NCBI GenBank assembly: GCA_964016985.1
Contig: OZ024825.1
Coordinates: 42,795,668 to 42,859,667, forward strand
Length of the DNA stretch: 64,000 nt
Direction: 5' to 3'
DNA from: Anodontia alba
Taxonomy: Eukaryota; Mollusca; Bivalvia; Lucinida; Lucinidae
Shown here: in pieces, positions 56,345 to 64,000 of the stretch
Position numbering within the stretch: the stretch's first letter is position 1
How the letters are laid out: each line of letters starts with the position of its first letter
The notes under the pieces: generated by a model
Databases searched by the model: none
What the model was told of the DNA's origin: nothing
The model's input: only the letters and a program-made list of their open reading frames with translations
Position numbers and translations under genes: made by a program

Positions 56345-58377
56345 ACAAGAATTCCGCGGAAGGCGTCATCGCACCTGCTGGGGCAAAAGTCACAGGAGCC
56401 ACAATCAGAACGTGGTTATTAAATAAGTTTATTTCATTCTTAGCAGTGCTTACTTGGAAAACTGGGTTGAAAAAAATGTAGACAAAGTGCCTAGTGGGGC
56501 ACATATATTCCAGGCCAGTCCCATTCCCTCTAATGGCTATATCTTCAGCACTGACTTTTCGTATCATACAGCCCAATGATAATGGAACGTTGACGTAAAA
56601 TGTGTAAAAGTCACTGGAGCATGAAATATAGGTCAAGGTCACGGGTCAACGTACCTGCTAATTCAGTACATCAAGGAGAAGCACAATGCAAGGTATGGTG
56701 GTTGTAGGCCTTATAGTTGAGGAGTTATCAAACATTAACGTAAAATGTGTCAAATATAGGTCAAGGTCACCGGGTCAAGGTACCTGCCAAGCCAGTGCAA
56801 TGAGGTGAAGCACTATGCAAGGTTTAGTGGTTGTAGGTCTTATATTTGAGGAGATACCGAACATCAACATAAAATGTGTCAGTCACTGGAGTGCACAATA
56901 TAGGTCAAGGTCACCAGGTCAAGGTACCTGCCCAGTCAGTACATCGAGAAGAAGTGCTATATAAGGTTTGGTGATTGAAGGCCTTACAGTTGAGGACATA
57001 TGGAAGGGTGACATAAAAGGTGTAAAAGTTAATGGAGCGCGAAATATAGGTCAAGGTCACCCAGTGAAGGTACCTGCGGAGTCCGTACATTGAGGAGAAG
57101 CACTATGCAAGGTTTGATGGTTGTAGGCCTTACAGTTGAGGAGATATTGAACGTTGACGTAAAATGTGTAAAAGGCACTGGAGCACAAAATATAGGTCAA
57201 GGTCACCGGGTCAAGATACCTGCCGAGTCAGTACATCTAGGAGAAGCACTATGCAAGGTTTGGTGGCTAGAGGTCTTACACTTGAGGAGATCTGGAACAT
57301 TGACGTAAATTATGTCAAAGTCACTGCAGCCAAAATATAGGTCAAGGTCACCAGGTCAAGGTATCTGCCAAGTCAGTACATTGAGAAGAAGCACTTTGCA
57401 AGGTTTGATGGTTGTAGGCCTTATAGTCGAGGAGATATCGAACGTCGACGCAAAATATATCAAAGTCAGTGGAGCGCAAAATATAGGTCAAGGTCACCGG
57501 GTCAAGGTATATGCCAAGTCAGTACATCTAGGAGAAGCACTATGCAAGGTTTGGTAGTTGTACGCCTTATAGTTGAGAAGATCTGGAACGTCAACGTAAA
57601 TTGTGTCAAAGTCAATGGAGCGCAAAATATAGGTCAAGGTCACTGGGTCAACATATCTGCCAAGTCAGGAGGTCAGGGAGATGTGTCATGCAAGGTATGA
57701 TGGTTGTTGTAGAATTGTAGTTGATTAGAATACTAACTTCGACGTAAATGTCGAACTTCGACATAACAGAACTGTTAACAGACAGACAGATGGATGAACG
57801 GACAGACGAATGGAAAAGCGGGCACCTATGTAGCAAAGTCGGGAGGTCAGGGAGATGTTTCATAAAAGGTTTGATGGTTGTTTAGCTTTGTAGTTGATTA
57901 GAATACGAACTTTGACATAAATGTCGAACTTCGACATAACAGAACTGTTAATAGACGGACAGACGGACGGACGAACAGACAGACGAATGGAAAAGTGGGC
58001 ACCTATGTCGCAAAGTCAGGTGGTCAGGGAGATGTTTCATAAAAGGTTTGATGGTTGTTTAGTCTTGTAGTTGATTAAAATACTAACTTTGACATAAATG
58101 TCGAACTTCGACATAAATGTTGACAGACGGACGGATGAATGGACAGACATACGGAAAAGCGGACGCCTATGTTGCAAAGTCAGGAGGTCAGGGAGATGTT
58201 TCATGCAAGGTTTGATGGTTGTTTAGTCTTGTAGTTGATTAGAATACTAACTTTGACATAAATGTCGAACGTCGACATAAATGTTGACAGACGGACGGAC
58301 GGACGGACGGACGGACGGACGGACGGAAAATCGGACGCCTATATCGCACCCTGCTACAAGCAGGTGCGATAAAAATG
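56345..58377. mobile_element. Pearl-like element, copy 3
   Basis: Colinear with copies 1 and 2, same orientation. The (ACGG)n tract is longest here (58288-58326). The terminal hairpin and AAAAATG end are intact. Confidence 0.87.
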
Positions 58378-58440
58378 TCTCCAAAATCTAACTGAAGTTT
58401 CTTGCTAGAACTATAAAACTTTATAAAAAATTAATTTTTC

Positions 58441-58635
58441 AGACTGGGTAAAAATTACAGCAGAAGACATATTGTATGTTTAATTATTTTTCCCAGAAAA
58501 TAGGATTTGATATTTCATGACAATTGTCTCTTTAAAACACAATTTGCATGCAGTGTCAGACCCTATTTTCTAGGAAAAATTAGAAAATATTATTAGTTTG
58601 TGATCTGTGGAATTTGCCCATTGCATGGTATATTT
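58441..58635. mobile_element. Family P palindrome
   Basis: AGCAGAAGACATATTG left, GTCTCTTTAAAACACAATTTG centre (damaged), CTATTTTCTAGGAAAAAT and GTGATCTGTGG right. Confidence 0.65.
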
Positions 58636-59105
58636 TTAATGTCGGTCTTTATTTTTTGTGGTGTTGGGGTCTCATTACCAAATAATGGCAATGTGCTGTG
58701 ATCAATAAGTACATAGTTAAGAGAGATATCAATCATGGGCACAAACACCATAAAAAAAACTGCTCAGGAGGCAAGGGGCGCAAAGCCCTTTCAGCTTCTT
58801 CTAGACATAACTTTAGAAATTTCAATTTCTGCAAGAATATTAAAACTGAAATTATAGTTTATGCAAATTAAAAAATCAAAGTACTATGCAAAAAATATAT
58901 CCTATAACTGAAAAATGTTAGTGAAATATGAGCCTTTAGTGTTGCCAAAAATGAAGAAACTGCCTCAGCCTTCTAAACATGCCTGCAAACTGGCTAACAC
59001 GTTTAGACATTTTCCTGACAATGCTCTGACTTTCTCCAATTTTCACAATCTTCCCACACTTTTCAATAATAGATTCCACAGCTCTAACTGAGAGGAGATA
59101 TCAGA
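58636..59105. other. No feature recognised
   Basis: AT-rich, no supported ORF or repeat. Confidence 0.5.
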
Positions 59106-59247
59106 CCCCGAGGTTATAAAACTTTTTTCATGCTCAGCTATGTTTAGCAAGAAAGAAATTGCAACTATCAGTAATTTGACATTTATCAGCAGGATAAATT
59201 TCATGCTCAGCTGAGTTGAGCATGAAAAAAGTTTTATAATCTCGGGG
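59106..59247. mobile_element. MITE with CCCCGAGRTTATAAAACTTT inverted ends
   Basis: CCCCGAGGTTATAAAACTTT and on to CATGCTCA at the left; the same about 31 bp complemented at the right (one mismatch). 142 bp, no ORF. Confidence 0.85.
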
Positions 59248-59269
59248 CCAGGTGAATAGTTTTTCTTAT

Positions 59270-59540
59270 TTCTCCATGAAAAACATGTGATTACTCAGTG
59301 AGGTGCTTCTAATGAGTTCCCACAGCATATGTTTTTCAAAGAGAAATAAAAAAAATATCTGTACCCTTTGGCTGAAAAAAAGTTCTTGATTAGCTCTTGA
59401 TTAGGTGCTTTTTTTTCAATGAAAAGTATTAATATTTTTCTTTCTTCTCCATGAAAACATATGCTGTGGGTACTCATTAGAAGTGCCTTGGCAAGGTGCT
59501 TCTAATACAATGTCAGTACCCACAACATATATCATGCTTT
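59270..59540. mobile_element. Two hairpin-core copies side by side
   Basis: 59278-59345 keeps the right arm (GTGCTTCTAATGAGTTCCCA) and a broken left arm. 59452-59535 keeps both (ACATATGCTGTGGGTACTCA and CAGTACCCACAACATAT), with a small insertion after TTCTAAT. Confidence 0.72.
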
Positions 59541-59779
59541 TGTGGTAAAATAAGAAATTAATATTTTCCTGATACTCACTCTTACCTAGATCTATGCCGT
59601 TAATAAGCATCCATTAACAATATTCTTAAAATTGCAAGGTGCAGTTAGCTGATTCCAGTTAGGACCCACAAGCTATGTTTTGGTGCAAAAATAAATATTT
59701 TCCCCAAAATTATTGCTTTACCTTGGGCCATGATAATAGAACACCTGAAGATCTCAATCTCATAATGCAGTATTTACCT

Positions 59780-60180
59780 TAACCTTAAAGTGGTAAGCAA
59801 AATTGTAGTCAACACCATTCTAATATATATTTTTTTTTTACTTTTCTGACCTTAAAGTTGTAAGCAAAATTGTTGTCAACACCATTCTAATATTTTTTTT
59901 TTTTTTACTTTTCTGACCTTAAAGTGGTAAGCAAAACTGTAGTCAACACCATTCTAATATATTTTTTTTTTTACTTTTCTGACCTTAAAGTGGTAAGCAA
60001 AATTGTAGTCAACACCATTCTAATATATTTTTCCTTTTACTTTTCTGACCTTAAAGTGGTAAGCAAAACTGTAGTCAACACCATTCTAATATATTTTTCT
60101 TTTTACTTTTCTGACCTTAAAGTGGTAAGCAAAACTGTTGTCAACACCATTCTAATAGTTTTTTTTTTTTTTTACTTTCT
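59780..60180. repeat. Six-unit tandem repeat, unit about 67 bp
   Basis: CCTTAAAGTGGTAAGCAAAA, TTGTAGTCAACACCATTCTA and a T-rich spacer. Units start near 59785, 59852, 59920, 59985, 60051 and 60118. Several units happen to be 66 bp, so an ORF runs through; the variable T-runs speak against it being a gene. Confidence 0.88.
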
Positions 60181-62640
60181 GAGACAATAAGACCTGGCCT
60201 TCAATGTAAATCAGACAATTAACAACAATTATTAAGCCTTATTTTCTTTGAATAAAAGCATAGCAGATGCTGCATGATACACGGCTACAGCAGGGAAACA
60301 AAATGTAGATAAGAGCAATGGCTATGTTTGGTGTGCATGAGAACTTGAAGCCACATCATGCTTGAACAATCATGAAAGAGCTACAATTCTAAAATTTGGT
60401 GTACTATTACCTAGAAACAATATGTGCTGTACCGACTCATAGTCTAACTATCAATCATGTTCCAATATGATCTGATGAAAACTGTAGGAGGAATTATCAA
60501 AAAATGAAGTGAGGTCGAAAATAAATAAATAATCAAAGGACTGATAGTCCTAAGAGTCTGCTAGCTTGTAAAGTATTGATGGAGTGCTGTGTATCTTCTA
60601 TGCAAACACAATACATGCAAAGAAGATAGGTGGCATTCCAATGGTACCAATACTACACCATAAGATGGATCTCTATGGAATATATCAAGCATCTGGGCAT
60701 TGTACTTCCTGAAAAGAAGACTTTCTTTAAAAACTCTATCACATGTACTTCAAGCGAAGACTGCATATGGGTTGAATGAGAAAGTCATAGCGAGTGTTGT
60801 CTCTAAATCAAGGAAAGGATACCCGTATAATTTATCTCCTGCAAACAGAATTTCATTCATGTTGTTCACATTCCACAGGTTGGTACAGATCCTTTTCTGT
60901 ACAGCTTTCACCAAAAATACTAAACAACATGGTAGGCATTGATGCCCTCTTGAATCAGGACTAAATATCTCATCTCCTTGATGGATACTTCCTTACAATA
61001 ATACAGATGCATTTTCTTGTAGATTTATATGATTTGAATAACCTGGATTTTGCTCTGTATGCACATTTTCACACTTGCTTACAACCAGTGGCTTCATCCA
61101 ATATTAAATTTACATTCAGAGACAAGGCTTTGTGAGAAAATTTACTATTCCTTGAAAAACAACCAACATGAACACTCTGTACTACATGCTTTCACTATCA
61201 ATTTCTCAAAATCAGTCAGATGGAAATGCATTCTACTTTTTTAATGTATAAATATGAATGGGTCTTTACTGAGGCATCTGTGTAAAACTGATATACATAT
61301 ATAATCTAACCATGTACTGAAAAACTAAATACAATTATTTCTCTTCTGTTTTGTTTCTTTCTTCACCAAAAAATCCATTTATTCTCTGCATATATAGGCC
61401 AATGCAGTGATTGGAGTAATGAACCTCTTTATTTTCCAATGAAGTTTATCACCTGATTATTCCAAATGAGTGTATCTCCAGCAGCAATTTCCAATTTCTA
61501 GAATTATTAAAGTTCAACTCTAGATATGCTCCAGTTCATACAAATTCAACACCTGGTGTAGCTCCACGATTATTCTAGTACAATTTTATAAATTTACTCT
61601 ATCAACTTATTATTAAGACAAGAGCAGATTAAATAAATTTGAAATGGCTATGTTCAGTACAGATTAGCATTAATAACTGATTGTCATTTGCTAGTGCTTC
61701 GCCTAAGCATCAACAGATTAGCCCGACCAGCTATGCCTACACTTTTCAAGAGATTTTCAGATGTCCAAAAAAGAAGGGTCATAAACCTATAAATGGGCCA
61801 GCAGTCGTAAAACAACTCCGTGTCACTGAGGTGTGAATAAAGTTGAATATAAAATGCAATTTTAAGTTAAAACTTATTTTTGATAGACTATCAACTTACA
61901 CCATTGGTCTCTTTGCTATATTTTAGCGTCAATTTGAATCTTGGTGTTTAGGCGCCCTGAGATAATCACTTGAAGTAAGGTTAATGTCTTAAACTATCAA
62001 AAAAACAAATTTGGATACATAAAACTAATACCCTGGTGTAATTTCAGCATTCAGTTAATAAATACAATGAAATAATTTAGTGCCGTGGGGTGCCTTGGGA
62101 TATCGTGGGGTGTCATGGGGTGATTAGTAGGACCCACTGCCGAATTAACGCCTTGACAAAAGTAGCGCGTGTATTGCTACACCGAATTTTGAAGTCTATC
62201 TTTCAAATTGCATGATCTAAATCGATTTCAGTTACAGTTATGTTAGCGAAATAAAAAAGCCATACAAAATTCCGCTGCTTCACATTCAGTTCACCGTAAT
62301 AGTGCCGCATTGCGTCTGATTAAGAAGTAGTGCGCGTATAAATATACGCATAAATAGCTGTGATGAGAATCCGCTCGTAAAACCCCATGCGATTGCAAAG
62401 AGCCTGCTAGCTGTCGCTAGCAGACTCAAAAAGTGAATCAAATTTGGTGTATGGTAAACTAGAAACAATATAAGCTGTATTGTCTCATGGTCTAACTGTC
62501 CATCAAGTTTCAAAATGATCACATGAGGAAGGAGTTATCTGGAAACAAAGTGTGGATGGACAGACAGACAGACACCAGTTGCTAGACAGGATAGCTCACC
62601 TGAACTTGCACTTGTCAATCAAACAAGAAAATAAAACTAT
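60181..62640. other. Mostly unassigned sequence
   Basis: Old units of the 33472-35885 repeat at about 60370-60510 and 62440-62550, the latter ending in a GACAGACAGACA tract and a TAGCTCACCTGAAC end (62590-62607). Plus-strand ORFs at 60700-60942 and 61050-61244 show no recognisable family and no splice context I would trust. If a host exon exists in the window, this is one of the few repeat-poor places for it. Confidence 0.4.
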
Positions 62641-62647
62641 GACCTAA

Positions 62648-64000
62648 CAAGAGCTGTCGGAGGACAGCGAGCTCGCCTGCTGGGTACATTTTATATTGTA
62701 AGATTTTTATCATTAAGCCATATAATATAGGTCACACTGACCTAGATGTATTTGTATGTAAATCATTTTGTCACTTAGATATAATAATCCAGGTATGACA
62801 ATTCTCCATGAAATAGTAATAAAAATAAAAGGCAAAATCACTGAAGCATGAAATATAGGTCACAATGACCTAGATATAGTAAGTGGTCATTCATTGGGTC
62901 ACATGGAACTAATATCCCAGGTGTGACATTTATCCAACAAATATTCAAGATATAAGGCAAAATCACTGAACCATGAAATATAGGTCACACCAACAGAGAT
63001 ATATTTTGATGTCAATAATCGGGTCACAAGGAACTAATATCCCAGGTGTGACATTTATCCAACAAATAGTATTCAAGATATAAGGCAAAATCACTGAACC
63101 ATGAAATATAGGTCACAATGACCTAGATATAGTAAGTGGTCATTCATTGGGTCACATGGAAGTAATATCCCAGGTGTGACATTTATCCAACAAATAGTAT
63201 TCAAGATATAAGGCAAAATCACTGAACCATGAAATATAGGTCACACCAACAGAGATATATTTTGACGTCAATAATCAGGTCACAAGGAACTAATATCCCA
63301 GGTGTGACATTTATCCAACAAATAGTATTCAAGCTATAAGGCAAAATCACTGAACCATGAAATATAGGTCACAATGACCTAGATATAGTAAGTGGTCATT
63401 CATTGGGTCACATGGAACTAATATCCCAGGTGTGACATTTATCCAACAAATAGTATTCAAGATATAAGGCAAAATCACTGAACCATGAAATATAGGTCAC
63501 AATGACCTAGATATAGTGAGTGGTCATTCATTGGGTCACATGGAACTAATATCCCAGGTGTGACATTTATCCAACAAATAGTATTCAAGATATAAGGCAA
63601 AATCACTGAACCATGAAATATAGGTCACAATGACCTAGATTAAGTAAGTGGTCATTCATTGGGTCACATGGAACTAATATCCCAGGTGTGACATTTATCC
63701 AACAAATAGTATTCAAGATATAAGGCAAAATCACTGAACCATGAAATATAGGTCACAATGACCTAGATATAGTAAGTGGTCATTCATTGGGTCACATGGA
63801 AGTAATATCCTAGGTGTGACATTTAACCAACAAAAGGTATTCAAGATATAAGGCAAAATCACTGAACCATGAAATATAGGTCACAATGACCTAGATATAG
63901 TAAGTGGTCATTCATTGGGTCACATGGAACTAATATCCCAGGTGTGACATTTATCCAACAAATAGTATTCAAGATATAAGGCAAAATCACTGAACCATGA
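62648..64000. mobile_element. Tandem-core element, AACAAGAGCTGTC type, continuing past the window
   Basis: Starts AACAAGAGCTGTCGGAGGAC, with a GCTGTC..GACAGC stem, then AGCTCGCCTG as at 14271. Ten or so units of about 130 bp: TCACTGAACCATGAAATATA, GGTCACAATGACCTAGATAT, 'gtaagtggtcattcattgggtcac', CCCAGGTGTGACATTTATCC, AACAAATAGTATTCAAGATA. Two units instead read GGTCACACCAACAGAG. Later units are nearly identical, so the array is recently expanded or homogenised. Confidence 0.85.

Noticed and set aside
37070..56642. Conserved minus-strand ORF of 80-100 residues at the left end of all three pearl-like copies
   Set aside because: Differences between copies are mostly amino-acid replacements (Ile/Met, Trp/Arg, Phe/Leu, Glu/Gln, Val/Glu), so there is no sign of selection for a protein.
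59924..60190. ORF with a 22-residue repeat
   Set aside because: Results from 66 bp units; other units have different T-run lengths and break the frame.
60700..61244. Two plus-strand ORFs as host exons
   Set aside because: No recognisable domain, no supporting splice signals, and length within chance for AT-rich DNA.
62648..64000. CRISPR-like array
   Set aside because: Units are contiguous near-identical repeats of about 130 bp without unique spacers, in a eukaryotic context.

Overview
This is animal nuclear DNA, AT-rich and intron/intergenic in character, and almost entirely made of transposable elements and tandem arrays. I see no intact host gene, no operon-like layout and no bacterial feature. 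The repertoire points to a bivalve mollusc, perhaps a heterodont clam: 'pearl'-like elements with tandem cores and (ACGG)n tails, arrays ending in AGCTCACCTGAGC-type hairpins, several tRNA-derived SINEs, many TA-flanked MITEs and a DIRS-type retrotransposon. The species cannot be fixed from the window alone.

Layout. 0-8.5 kb: SINEs, (ATC)n microsatellites in a duplicated block, foldback elements, a segmental duplication (about 0.56-1.48 kb and 6.14-7.01 kb), and a decayed unidentified coding region (7.4-8.4 kb). 8.5-17.5 kb: scattered palindromes of two recurrent families, tandem arrays, SINEs. 17.6-20.0 kb: a 2.4 kb element with about 36 bp terminal inverted repeats and 12 internal units. 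20.4-27.1 kb: a structurally complete but coding-dead DIRS-like tyrosine-recombinase retrotransposon on the minus strand (gag, RT/RNase H, YR, inverted terminal repeats, internal complementary region). 27-36 kb: further tandem-core elements, two copies of a Tc1/mariner-type MITE each carrying a different SINE, and a 5'-truncated LINE. 37.1-41.6 kb and 56.3-58.4 kb: three closely similar 2 kb pearl-like elements. 42.5-46.7 kb: a 167 bp tandem array invaded by three separate DNA transposons, one of them an apparently undescribed 1.4 kb element with mirrored subterminal motifs. 47-60 kb: LINE scraps, palindromes, SINEs and a decayed Tc1 transposase. 62.6 kb to the edge: a 130 bp tandem array in which most units carry a perfect AGGTCAnnnTGACCT.

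The strongest signals are: (1) the DIRS element, whose internal complementary region reads as a copy of its own circle junction; (2) one hairpin core (TTGTGGGTACTCATTAGAA and its complement) housed in MITE families with at least three unrelated terminal repeats, plus solo copies; (3) the same orientation of every SINE I can read (about 18 of 18); (4) a SINE insertion whose empty site survives in a neighbouring duplicate; (5) tandem arrays rich in nuclear-receptor-type half-sites. Everything was read by eye; boundaries of diverged repeats are approximate to tens of bases.
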